Positions 35,292 through 48,912 of a stretch of 64,000 bases of DNA are shown piece after piece. Position 1 is the stretch's first letter; each line of letters begins with the position of its first letter. The notes below the pieces were generated by a model. That model was not told the DNA's origin and searched no databases. It saw only the letters and a list, made by a program, of their open reading frames with translations. Source of the stretch: DATFDN01 sp035685165 (GTDB taxonomy: Bacteria; Pseudomonadota; Alphaproteobacteria; Acetobacterales; Acetobacteraceae); contig DASRBI010000005.1 of assembly GCA_035685165.1 (NCBI GenBank), positions 62,001 through 126,000 on the forward strand, read 5' to 3'. The position numbers were made by a program, and so were the translations under genes.

Positions 35292-37214
35292 ATGGCGACC
35301 AAGCCGAGCGTGAGCGGCGACACCGCGACGGCCGAATCGGATGTGGACACCACCCTGCTCGATGTGCAGTCGGCAGCGGTCAAGCGCCTGATCGCCAAGG
35401 GCAAGGAGCGCGGCTACGTCACCTTCGACGACCTAAATCTTGTGCTGCCCTCAGAGCAGAACAGCTCCGAGCAGATCGAGGATGTGATGGCCCAGCTCAA
35501 CGAAATGGGCATCCAAGTCGTCGAGAGCGAGGAAAGCGAGGACGGGGAGCCGCCGCCCGTTGCCAAGCCGGAAAAGGCCGAGGCGGACGAGGAAGAGCAG
35601 ACCGGCAACGTCGACGAGGAGAGCGTCGGCCGCACCGACGATCCGGTGCGGATGTATCTGCGCGAGATGGGCAGCGTCGAGCTGCTGTCGCGCGAGGGCG
35701 AGATCGCCATTGCCAAGCGCATCGAGGCCGGCCGCGACATGATGATCGGCGGGCTGTGCGAAAGCCCGCTCACCTTCCGCGCCATCATCACCTGGCACGA
35801 CCAGCTCAAGGCCGGTCGGATGCTGCTGCGCGACATCATCGACCTCGAGGCGACGCAAGGCGGCACGGGCGACCCCGAGGCGGCCGGCCAGCGCGCGAGC
35901 TTCGAGGCCGCCGGCGAGGAGGACGACGAGGAGGGCGAGGGCGCCGGCCTGTCGCTGTCGGCGCTCGAGGAGAAGCTGAAGCCCGAGGTGCTCGCCACCT
36001 TCGAAGAAATCGAGAGCCTGTACAAGAAACTGCAGAAAATGCAGGCCCGCCGGCTGGAGACCATGTCGAGCGGCGAGGAGATGAACGCGCGCTCGGAAAA
36101 GGCATACGAGAAGGCGCGCGAGGAGCTGGTCGAGAAGGTCTCGCAGGTGCGGCTGCACAACAACCGCGTCGAAGAACTCGTTACCCAACTCAAGCAGCTC
36201 AACCAGCGGCTCACGACACTGGAGGGCCAGCTTCTTCGGCTGGCCGAGTCCTGCAAGGTTCCACGGGAGGAGTTCCTGGCGCAGTACCGCGGCAGCGAGC
36301 TCGATCCCAACTGGCTCGAACGGGTCGGCAAGCTGTCGGGCAAAGGCTGGAAACTTTTCGCCACGCGCGACGCCGAGCAGATCGCCGAAATCCGCGGGCA
36401 GATCGCCGCGGTGGCGAACGACGCCGGTTTGCCGATCACCGAGTTTCGCCGCGTCTTTACGACCGTCAGCCGCGGCGAGCGCGATTCCGCGCGCGCGAAG
36501 AAGGAGATGATCGAGGCCAATCTGCGCCTGGTTATCTCGATCGCCAAGAAATACACTAACCGCGGCTTGCAGTTCCTGGATTTGATCCAAGAGGGCAATA
36601 TAGGGCTGATGAAGGCGGTCGATAAATTCGAATACCGCCGCGGCTACAAGTTCAGCACTTACGCGACGTGGTGGATACGGCAGGCGATCACGCGCTCGAT
36701 CGCCGACCAAGCGCGCACGATCCGCATCCCCGTCCACATGATCGAGACGATCAACAAGCTCGTGCGGACCTCGCGGCAGATGCTGCACGAGATCGGCCGA
36801 GAGCCGCAGCCCGAGGAGTTGGCCGAGAAGCTCGGGATGCCGCTCGAGAAGGTTCGCAAGGTGCTGAAGATCGCCAAAGAGCCTATCAGCCTGGAGACGC
36901 CGATCGGCGACGAGGAGGACAGCCATCTCGGCGACTTCATCGAGGACAAGAACGCGATCATCCCGCTCGATGCCGCCGTGCAGGCCAACCTGCGCGAGGC
37001 CACCACCCGCGTGCTCTCTTCGCTGACGCCGCGCGAGGAGCGCGTGCTGCGGATGCGCTTCGGCATCGGCATGAACACCGACCACACGCTGGAAGAGGTT
37101 GGCCAGCAGTTCAACGTAACCCGTGAGCGTATCCGCCAGATCGAGGCGAAGGCGCTGCGGAAGCTGAAGCACCCAAGCCGCAGCCGGAAGCTCCGCAGCT
37201 TCCTCGACGACTAG
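35292..37214 (+). CDS. rpoD: RNA polymerase primary sigma factor RpoD (sigma-70)
   Basis: Housekeeping sigma factor of about 640 residues. Region 1.1 is near residues 22-75 (VKRLIAKGKERGYVTFDDLN), followed by an acidic stretch. Region 1.2 is DPVRMYLREMGSVELLSREGE; a large non-conserved acidic insert follows. Region 2 has NLRLVISIAKKYTNRGLQFLDLIQEGNIGLMKAVDKFEYRRGYKFSTYATWWIRQAI; region 3 and region 4 with LTPREERVLRMRFGIG and the helix-turn-helix TLEEVGQQFNVTRERIRQIEAKALRKL complete it. The start at the ATG at 35292 is preferred over an in-frame TTG eight codons upstream. It lies 41 bases after dnaG. Confidence 0.97.
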   Translation: MATKPSVSGDTATAESDVDTTLLDVQSAAVKRLIAKGKERGYVTFDDLNLVLPSEQNSSEQIEDVMAQLNEMGIQVVESEESEDGEPPPVAKPEKAEADEEEQTGNVDEESVGRTDDPVRMYLREMGSVELLSREGEIAIAKRIEAGRDMMIGGLCESPLTFRAIITWHDQLKAGRMLLRDIIDLEATQGGTGDPEAAGQRASFEAAGEEDDEEGEGAGLSLSALEEKLKPEVLATFEEIESLYKKLQKMQARRLETMSSGEEMNARSEKAYEKAREELVEKVSQVRLHNNRVEELVTQLKQLNQRLTTLEGQLLRLAESCKVPREEFLAQYRGSELDPNWLERVGKLSGKGWKLFATRDAEQIAEIRGQIAAVANDAGLPITEFRRVFTTVSRGERDSARAKKEMIEANLRLVISIAKKYTNRGLQFLDLIQEGNIGLMKAVDKFEYRRGYKFSTYATWWIRQAITRSIADQARTIRIPVHMIETINKLVRTSRQMLHEIGREPQPEELAEKLGMPLEKVRKVLKIAKEPISLETPIGDEEDSHLGDFIEDKNAIIPLDAAVQANLREATTRVLSSLTPREERVLRMRFGIGMNTDHTLEEVGQQFNVTRERIRQIEAKALRKLKHPSRSRKLRSFLDD

Positions 37215-37296
37215 TCACCCCGCCGGCGCCTGCTATCGTGGCGGCCGCCATGCCGAACGGGCGCGCGTTCCGAAGCACGACGCGGGGGGGCGGGTA

Positions 37297-37854
37297 ATGG
37301 AGCCGGTCGCACGCGTGGTCGTCACCGTCACCTTCCTGCGTATGGACCAGCGGCCCGCCGAGCCTGCGCCCGCGTTGCCGCCGTTCTGCCAGCTACAGCG
37401 AGTGGCCGCCTGCACGACAGGCTTCTACCGCTATCTCTACGACACGGTGGGCGCCGACTATGTCTGGTGGCTGCGGCGCACCCTGTCGCCGGCCGACCTC
37501 AGCCGGCTGCTGCGCGACCCGGCGATCTCGGTTCACGTGCTCTATTCCGGTGGAGAGCCGGCCGGGTTCTTCGAACTCGATTCCAATGTATGGCCGGATG
37601 TCAATCTGAGCTATTTCGGCCTGCTGCCGCACGCGGTCGGCACCGGGATCGGCTATCCGTTCCTTCGCCGGGCGGTCGATTACGTCTGGGAACAGGGGGC
37701 GCGCGGCATGACGGTGAACACCTGCACCGCGGACCATCCGCGCGCGCTGCCCACATATCTCCGCGCCGGATTCCGCCCGCTCAGAAGGGTGCGCGAAACC
37801 TGGGACGTGCCGCTGCGGCTGGGGCTCAAGATCCCCGAGCACCTACGGGCCTGA
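37297..37854 (+). CDS. GNAT-family acetyltransferase
   Basis: 185-residue cytoplasmic protein with the GCN5-related N-acetyltransferase fold. The acetyl-CoA binding region is LLPHAVGTGIGYPFLRRAVDYVWEQGA, with the RxxGxGxP-like loop reduced to VGTGIGYP. The downstream strand MTVNTCTADHPRALPTYLRAGFRPL is typical of the C-terminal half. Acceptor unknown. It follows rpoD by 82 bases on the same strand and precedes the trehalose/glucan gene cluster by 97 bases. The N-terminal 25 residues are not clearly part of the domain, so a later start is possible. Confidence 0.85.
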   Translation: MEPVARVVVTVTFLRMDQRPAEPAPALPPFCQLQRVAACTTGFYRYLYDTVGADYVWWLRRTLSPADLSRLLRDPAISVHVLYSGGEPAGFFELDSNVWPDVNLSYFGLLPHAVGTGIGYPFLRRAVDYVWEQGARGMTVNTCTADHPRALPTYLRAGFRPLRRVRETWDVPLRLGLKIPEHLRA

Positions 37855-37951
37855 GCCGGCGTTCAGGGGCGGTTGGCGCAGTTGTTACGCGGCGCCTGGT
37901 CGCGGGCGGATCGCAGAAACCCCAAAATGGGGTGCTCAGGAGTCGGAGCCG

Positions 37952-40900
37952 TTGGCCCCCAAAATCTACCATATGCACCCGCTTGCCGCGGGCAGGTTGC
38001 GCGAGTGGCCGCGCCTCTTCACCCATGCGCGCGCGCTGGGGTTCGACCATCTTGGCACGGCGCCACTGTTCGCCCCCGGCGCCGCGGGCGACGTCTTTCT
38101 GTCGGCCGATCCCGAGGTGCTGCACCCGGCGCTGGAAGCCCCCGACGGCGCTGATGAAGCGGTGCGGATGCTATGCGAGGCGGCGGGCAATCACGGTTTG
38201 CGCGTCGTGCTCGACCTCGTGCTCGACCGGATGGCCGCCGACTCGCCGCTGCGCGCGCGCGAGCCCGGCTGGTTCGTGCATGACGGCGGGACGGAGGAGC
38301 CGCCCGACCCGCGGCGTCCGCCCCGCCGCCGCCAGGAGGCCGCCGCCCGGTTCGACGATCCGGCTGTGCGCGCGGCATGGGCCGACTTCTGGGCCGAGCG
38401 GCTACGCCGTCTCGCCGAGGCCGGCGTCGGCGGGTTCCGCTGTCTCTACCCCGATCAGGTGCCGCCCTGCGTCTGGCGGACGGTCATCGCCGCGGTGCGG
38501 GAGGCTGTGCCAGAGGCATTGTTCATCGCCTGGACGCATGGCGTGCCGCGCGGGGCCTTGCCCGCGCTGGCGGGAGCCGGGTTCGACCGCACGTCCTCCT
38601 CGCTGCCCTGGTGGGACGCACGCGCGAGCTGGTTTGCCGAGGAGGTGGCGGCGTTGCATGAGGTCGCGCCCGCGCTCGCCACGCCCGAGCCTTCGTTTGC
38701 CGACCGGCTGGCGGCGCATCTCGATCCGCGCGCCGATCTCGGCATCGCCTATCGGCGGATGCTGAAACTCGCCGCCGCGCTCGGCAGCGGGATGCTGGTG
38801 CCGATGGGGTTCGAATACGCGACGCGACGCAGTTTCGATCCGCAGCGCGCGACACCGGCCGATTTCGATCAGGTGCGTCAGGAGGCGTCGGTCGATCTGA
38901 CCGCCGAGGTGCGCGCGGCGAACGCATTGGCGGACCAAATCGCCACCAAGTGGGCGGACGGGGAGTTGCGGGCACTGACCGGCCCCGCGGCGGCGGTGAC
39001 GGTGCTGCTGCGCGCCAATGCCGCCGATGCGCGGCAGGCCACGCTCGGCCTGCTGGCCATGATCAACCCCGATCTGACCCGCAGCGCGCGGCCGGAAACC
39101 CCGGCGCTGCCGCTGCCGGCCTCGGCGGCAGTGCCGCTCGGCAATCCGCAGGCGCTGAGCGGTGCGCTCGCGCTTGGACGGCCGCTCGATCCAGGCGAGG
39201 TGCGGCTAGCGCGGCTGGAGCGGCTCGCCGACATCGTCACACCCTGGTCGCAGAACACGAACACGGCCCGCGATGCCACGCGGCAGCCGCGGGTTGTGAT
39301 CGAGGCAATCAGCCCGGCCGTCGACGGCGGTGCCTTCCCGGCCAAGCGCGTTGTCGGCGCACCGGTGATCGTGGAGGCGGATATCTTCGCCGATGGCCAT
39401 GACGTGCTCGGCGCCGAACTGCTGTGGCGCTGCGCCGACGAAGCCGGATGGCGGCGCGTGCCGATGGTTGCGATCGGCAATGACCGCTGGGCGGCAACCT
39501 TCGTGCCGACGCGCATCGGCCGGCATCTCTATGCGATTGAAGGCTGGTGGGACGCCTGGGGCACGTTCCGGCGCGACCTGACCGCCAAGCGCGACGCCGG
39601 CCAGGAGCTCCATCTGGAAGCCGAGGAAGGAAGTCGGCTGCTGGCCGCGATTGCGGCAGGCGCGCCGGGCGATGCCGCACCAGCGATTTCCCGGGCTGCG
39701 GCGGCGCTCGGTTCGCTCGACACCGAAGCGCGGGTTGCGATGCTGCTGGACGAGGCGACCGATCGCGCGGCGCGGCGCGGCCTCTACCGGCCGTTCCTCG
39801 TGCGCTCGGCTGAACTGCCGGTGGAGGCCGACCGTCCGCAGGCGACGTTCGCGAGCTGGTACGAGATGTTCCCCCGCTCGGCGACGCGAGATGCGCGCCG
39901 GCACGGCACTTTCCGCGACGTGATCGCCGAGCTGCCGCGCATCCGCGCCATGGGGTTCGACGTGCTTTATTTTCCGCCGATCCACCCGATCGGCCGCACC
40001 AATCGTAAGGGTCGTAACAACTCCCTCGACTCGACGCCGCAGGATGTCGGCAGCCCGTACGCGATCGGCGCCGAGGAGGGCGGTCATGACGCGCTGCATC
40101 CCGCGCTCGGCACCTTCGAGGATTTCCGCGCCCTAATCGCGGCCGCGCATGAACACGGAATGGAGATAGCGCTCGATTTCGCCATCCAGTGTTCGCTCGA
40201 TCATCCATGGATCAAGCAGCATCCGGGCTGGTTCGACTGGCGCCCCGACGGCTCGATCCGCTATGCTGAGAATCCGCCGAAGAAATACCAGGACATCGTC
40301 AATGTGGATTTCTACGCGCCGGACGCGATCCCCGACTTGTGGCTCGCCCTGCGCAACGTCGTTTGGTTCTGGGTAGAGCAGGGTATCCGTATCTTCCGCG
40401 TCGATAATCCGCACACCAAGCCGTTCCCGTTCTGGCAATGGATGATCGCGGACATCCGTGCGCGCGACCCAACGGTAATCTTCCTTGCCGAAGCCTTCAC
40501 CCGCCCCAAGGTGATGTACCGTCTGGCCAAGCTCGGCTTCACCCAGTCCTACACGTACTTCACCTGGCGCTACACGAAACGGGAGATGATCGACTACCTG
40601 ACGGAGCTGAACGCGCCGCCGGTGCGCGACCTGTTTCGTCCCAACTTCTTCGTCAATACGCCCGACATCAATCCGTGGTCGCTGGAAGGCACAGGCCGCG
40701 CCGGTTTTCTGATCCGCGCCGCGCTCGCCGCGACACTGTCGGGCCTGTGGGGCATGTATTCCGGCTTCGAGCTATGCGAGGCCGCGCGCCTGCCGGGACG
40801 GGAGGAATATCTCGACTCGGAGAAATATGAGATTCGCGTGCGCGACTGGAATGCGCCCGGCAATATCGTGCAGGAGATCGCCGCCCTCAATCGCATCCGC

Positions 40901-41211
40901 CGCGCCAACCCCGCCCTGCAGAGCCATCTCGGCGTGCGGTTCTACAACGCGGCGAACGATGAGGTGCTGCTGTTCGGCAAGACCTCGGCGCTCGACGGCC
41001 GCGCGATGACGCTCGTGGCGGTCAGCTTCGATCCGCGCCGCGTGCAGGAGGCGGCGATCGAGGTGCCGCTGTGGGAGTGGGGACTGCCCGACGATGCGAC
41101 CGTGCAGGCGGAAGACTTGATGCGCGGCCACCGCTTCGCCTGGCACGGCAAGCGGCAGGTGATCCGCCTCGATCCGGCGGATTTGCCGTTCGCAATCTGG
41201 CGGATCGCGCC

Positions 41212-41215
<4 letters not shown>
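37952..41215 (+). CDS. glgE: GlgE, alpha-1,4-glucan:maltose-1-phosphate maltosyltransferase, with extra N-terminal GH13-like domain
   Basis: 1087-residue enzyme that extends alpha-1,4-glucan with maltosyl units from maltose 1-phosphate. The C-terminal 660 or so residues are a complete GlgE: a beta-sandwich starting PRVVIEAISPAVDGG, then a GH13_3 barrel with nucleophile in RIFRVDNPHTKPF (Asp 818), acid/base in FLAEAFTRPKVM (Glu 847) and FFVNTPDINPW. The first 400 residues form another alpha-amylase-like barrel that is probably inactive: where a nucleophile Asp should follow GFR it reads VGGFRCLYPDQ. The start is a TTG with AGGAG at 37938-37942, 9 bases upstream. Its stop overlaps the treS start (ATGA). 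It is the first gene of the trehalose/glucan operon. Confidence 0.95.
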
Positions 41216-44534
<3,319 letters not shown>

Positions 44535-44538
<4 letters not shown>

Positions 44539-46748
44539 TGGACCTCGCGCCTCCCGTCGCCGCGCCGCTCGATCCGGCCACGCGCGATGCGCTCGCCAAC
44601 GGGCGACTGGGCGATCCGTTCGCCGTGCTCGGCTCGCATGATACGCCCGAGGGCCGGGTGATTCGCGCCTTCCTGCCGGGCGCGGAGCGCGTGGAGGTGA
44701 TCGCGCGCGAGCACGGGCATCACCTCGCCGAGCTGGCCCCGGCGGAGCCTGCCGGCCTGTTCGCGGCTCGCATCGCCTCAGCGGCGCCGTACCTGTTGCG
44801 AATCCACTGGCCGGGCGCGGTGCAGGAGACCGAAGACCCCTATTCATTCGGTCTGCTGCTGAGTGATCTCGATCTTTACCTGTTCAACGAGGGCCGGCAT
44901 TTCGAGCTGGCCTTCGCGCTTGGCGCGCGGCCGATGACGATCGACGGCGTGGCCGGGGTGCGCTTCGCGGTTTGGGCACCGAACGCGCGTGCCGTCGCGG
45001 TGGTGGGCGACTTCAATTCCTGGGACACAAGGCGCAACCCGATGCGCCTGCGTCATGACGCCGGCGTGTGGGAAGTTTTTATCCCGCGCATCGAACCCGG
45101 GATGCGCTACAAATACGCGATCGTCGGGCCGGACGGCCGCTTGCAGCCGCTGAAGGCCGACCCGCTCGCGCGGCGCACCGAGGCACCGCCCGCCACCGCC
45201 TCGATCGTCGCGGACTGCCTGCCGTTTAACTGGCACGACGAGGCGTGGATGACCTCGCGCGGCGAGCGCCAGCGCCCCGACAAGCCGATCGCGATTTACG
45301 AGGTCCATGCCGGATCGTGGATGCGGCCCGATGCGAACGATCCGACCCGCTTTCCTTGCTGGGACGATCTGAGCGCTCGGCTCGTGCCCTATGTGCAGGG
45401 GATGGGCTTCACCCATGTGGAACTGATGCCGGTTGCCGAGCATCCGTTCACCGGGTCCTGGGGCTACCAGCCGCTTTCGCTGTTCGCGCCGAGCGCACGT
45501 TACGGCGAGCCCGAGGGATTCGCCCGTTTTGTCGATGCGTGCCACCAGGCGGGGATCGGCGTGCTGATCGACTGGGTGCCGGCGCATTTCCCAACCGACG
45601 CCTACGGCCTCGCCCGCTTCGACGGCACTGCGCTCTATGAGCATCAGGACCCGCGCGAGGGCTTCCACGAGGACTGGAACACCTACATCTACAATCTGGG
45701 CCGGCGCGAGGTGCAGGGCTTTTTGATCGCCAGCGCGATCCATTGGCTCGAGCATTATCACGTCGACGGGCTGCGCGTGGATGCTGTGGCGTCCATGCTC
45801 TATCGCGACTACAGCCGCGGTCCTGGCCAGTGGATCCCCAACATCTACGGTGGGCGCGAGAACCTGGAATCGATCACCTTCCTGCGCCACCTCAACACTG
45901 TGGTGCCGGAACGCTGCCCTGGCGCGATTACCTTGGCCGAGGAAAGCACCGCTTGGCCCGGCGTGACGCAGCCCGCCGCCGATGGGGGCCTCGGCTTCGA
46001 CTACAAGTGGAACATGGGCTGGATGCACGATACGCTGCGCTATATGCAGCACGAGCCGATCCATCGCCGCTGGCACCACAACGATATGACGTTCGGGCTG
46101 ATCTACGCCTTCTCCGAACGTTTCGTGCTGCCGCTGTCGCACGACGAGGTGGTCTACGGAAAGGGCTCGCTGATCAACAAGATGCCGGGCGACGAATGGC
46201 AGAAGCGGGCCAACCTGCGCGCTTATCTCGGTTTCATGTGGTCGCATCCCGGCAAGAAGCTGTTGTTCATGGGCGGCGAGTTCGGCCAGTGGCGCGAATG
46301 GAGCCACGACCGGGAGCTCGACTGGTGGCTGCTCGACGATCCAGGCCATCGCGGACTGCAACGGCTGGTGCGGGACTTGAACCGGCTCTATGGGCAGGAG
46401 CGGGCGCTCCATCAATATGACGCGCACCCGGCCGGCTTCCGCTGGGTGGTCGGCGACGACGCAGACAATTCGGTGTTCGCCTACCTTCGCTCCGGCGCCG
46501 GGGAGGAAGGGATGATCCTCGCCGCCTGCAACATGACCCCGGTGCCGCGCGAGGATTACCGGATCGGCGTCCCGCACCATGCTTACTGGCGCGAGATCCT
46601 CAACACCGATTCGGACATCTATGGCGGCTCCAATCGCGGCAACGCGGGCGGCGTTCACAGCGAGCACGTGCCGGCGCACGGACAGGAGCAATCGCTGCTG
46701 CTCCGACTCCCGCCATTGGCCACCTTGCTGTTCCGGGCCGGCGGATGA
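44535..46748 (+). CDS. glgB: Glycogen branching enzyme
   Basis: 737-residue GH13 1,4-alpha-glucan branching enzyme that introduces alpha-1,6 branches into the glucan made by GlgE. An N-terminal CBM48 repeat (ARPMTIDGVAGVRFAVWAPNARAVAVVGDFNSWD) precedes the barrel with nucleophile in GLRVDAVASMLY (Asp 416), acid/base in TLAEESTAWPGV (Glu 469) and LPLSHDEVVYGKGSL (Asp 537). The start uses the ATG at 44535, overlapping the treS stop; a second ATG follows directly. It lies 46 bases before glgX, the only gap in the operon. Confidence 0.96.
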
Positions 46749-46794
46749 GGCACGGAACAGTGCGCGTCGGCCGCCGCTCCACTGCCCGTTGCCA

Positions 46795-48912
46795 TTGACG
46801 CCGCACCGGCTCCCCGACCGTCTGCTCGCGGGCGCCAACTATCCGCTGGGCGCAAGCTGGGACGGGCTCGGCGTCAATTTTGCCGTCTTTTCCTCTCATG
46901 CCGAGCGCATCGACCTCTGCCTGTTCGATGCCGCTGGCCGGCGCGAGGTCGCGCGCTACACGCTGCCCGAATACACCGACGAAATCTGGCACGGCTACTT
47001 GCCGGACGCAGGGCCGGGCACGGTATACGGGTATCGCGCCTACGGACCCTATGCCCCGGAACGCGGACATCGCTTCAATCCGCACAAGCTGCTGCTTGAT
47101 CCGTATGCGCGCGCCCTGCGCGGCGAGCTGCATTGGTCGGACGCGCTGTTCGGCTTCCGGCTGCACTCCGCGCACGGCGATCTTTCCTACGACCGGCGCG
47201 ACAGCGCGCCCTTCATGCCGAAGGCGGTTGTGAGCGACGAGGCGTTCAGTTGGGGCGACGACCGTCCACCCGCAGTGCCCTGGGCGGATACCGTCATATA
47301 CGAGGCGCATGTGCGCGGCCTAACGAAGCTGCGTGCAGATCTTCCGCCGGAGCGGCGCGGCACCTTCGCCGCCCTCGGCGATCCTTCCACGGTCGCCTAT
47401 CTGCGCCGGCTCGGCGTGACGGCGGTCGAGCTGCTGCCCGTCCATGCCTTCGTGCAGGACCGCTTCCTGGTTCAGCGCGGGCTTCGCAACTACTGGGGCT
47501 ACAACACGCTCGCCTTCTTTGCCCCTGAGCCAGCCTACCTCGCCGACGGCAGCGCCAACGAGATGCGGATGGCGGTGCGCCGGCTCCATGCCGCCGGGAT
47601 CGAGGTAATTCTGGACGTGGTGTACAACCACACCGCGGAGGGCGGCGAGGCGGGACCGACCTTATCGTTCCGCGGCCTCGATCATGCGAGCTATTATCGC
47701 CTTAGCCCCGACGATCCGAGCCTCTGCCTGAACGAGACCGGCTGCGGCAACGCGGTGAACCTGGCGCACCCGCGCGTAATGCAAATGGTGATGGATTCGC
47801 TGCGCTACTGGGTGCAGTCCTTCCGCGTGGACGGGTTCCGCTTCGACCTATCCGCAACATTGGGGCGTGAGGGTAACGGGTTCGACACCGGCGCGGGCTT
47901 CTTCGACGCGCTGCGCCAAGACCCAATGCTGTCGCGGGTGAAGCTCATCGCCGAGCCGTGGGATCTCGGACATGGCGGCTATCAGCTCGGGCGCCATCCG
48001 CCGGGCTTTGCCGAGTGGAACGACCGCTTCCGCGACGGCGTGCGCCGTTTCTGGCGCGGCGATCCCGCTCAGCGCGGCGACTTCGCCGCGCGGCTCACCG
48101 GCTCGCGCGACCTGTTCGGCCATCGCGGACGGCGCCCCTGGGCCTCGGTCAACTACGCCGCATGCCATGACGGTTTCACGCTCACCGATCTCGCTTCCTA
48201 CGCGGAAAAGCACAACGAGCCGAACCAGGAGGGCAACCGCGACGGCAGCGATGCCAACTGGTCGTGCAACTGGGGCGCCGAGGGGCCAACCGACGACGCG
48301 GCGATCAGCGAAACGCGCGCGCGCGTGCGCCGGGCCCTGCTCGCCACGGTCATGTTCGCCGCCGGCACGCCGATGCTGCTCGCGGGCGATGAATTCGGGC
48401 GCACGCAGCGGGGCAACAACAACGCCTATTGCCAGGACAACGAGATCTCCTGGCTCGACTGGCAGCAGGCGGCGGGGGAGGAGGGCCGGGCGATGACGGG
48501 CTTCGTCGCCCGGCTGATCGCCCTGCGGCGCGCCTGGCCTTCCTTGCGGGCGACCGAATACCGCGACGGCGGCCAGGAACTCGCCCCGGGTATCGCCGAA
48601 ATCGCCTGGTTCGACGAACACGGCCGCCCGATTTCGCCGGAGGCGTGGAACAATCCAGGGGAGCGGACGTTGGTGCTGCGCCGTGCCGCGCGGCTCCCCA
48701 ACGGGCGAATTCCGATGCTCACCATGATGCTGAACCCGACCGCCGTCGACCGGCGTTTCCAGCTCCCGCCGCCGGTGCGGCGGAGCCGCCTGTTGCTCGA
48801 CAGCGCCGCGCCCGCCGAGCCCGAGCGCGCCCTGCCGGAACACGCGGCCTCCGTCACCGTCCGCGCGCACGGGCTGATGCTCCTGCTCTCCGGCACCGAG
48901 CCGCGCGAGTGA
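46795..48912 (+). CDS. glgX: Glycogen debranching enzyme GlgX
   Basis: 705-residue isoamylase-type GH13 enzyme that cleaves alpha-1,6 branches. An N-terminal CBM48 region (GANYPLGASWDGLGVNFAVFSSHAERIDLCLFD) is followed by a barrel with nucleophile in RVDGFRFDLSATLGRE (Asp 351), acid/base in LIAEPWDLGHGGY (Glu 387) and ACHDGFTLTDL. The start is a TTG; 46795 is preferred, with an in-frame TTG at 46789 just before. No ATG is available near the conserved N-terminus. Linear maltodextrins released here can serve TreY and MalQ. The stop overlaps the treZ start (GTGA). Confidence 0.95.
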   Translation: MTPHRLPDRLLAGANYPLGASWDGLGVNFAVFSSHAERIDLCLFDAAGRREVARYTLPEYTDEIWHGYLPDAGPGTVYGYRAYGPYAPERGHRFNPHKLLLDPYARALRGELHWSDALFGFRLHSAHGDLSYDRRDSAPFMPKAVVSDEAFSWGDDRPPAVPWADTVIYEAHVRGLTKLRADLPPERRGTFAALGDPSTVAYLRRLGVTAVELLPVHAFVQDRFLVQRGLRNYWGYNTLAFFAPEPAYLADGSANEMRMAVRRLHAAGIEVILDVVYNHTAEGGEAGPTLSFRGLDHASYYRLSPDDPSLCLNETGCGNAVNLAHPRVMQMVMDSLRYWVQSFRVDGFRFDLSATLGREGNGFDTGAGFFDALRQDPMLSRVKLIAEPWDLGHGGYQLGRHPPGFAEWNDRFRDGVRRFWRGDPAQRGDFAARLTGSRDLFGHRGRRPWASVNYAACHDGFTLTDLASYAEKHNEPNQEGNRDGSDANWSCNWGAEGPTDDAAISETRARVRRALLATVMFAAGTPMLLAGDEFGRTQRGNNNAYCQDNEISWLDWQQAAGEEGRAMTGFVARLIALRRAWPSLRATEYRDGGQELAPGIAEIAWFDEHGRPISPEAWNNPGERTLVLRRAARLPNGRIPMLTMMLNPTAVDRRFQLPPPVRRSRLLLDSAAPAEPERALPEHAASVTVRAHGLMLLLSGTEPRE

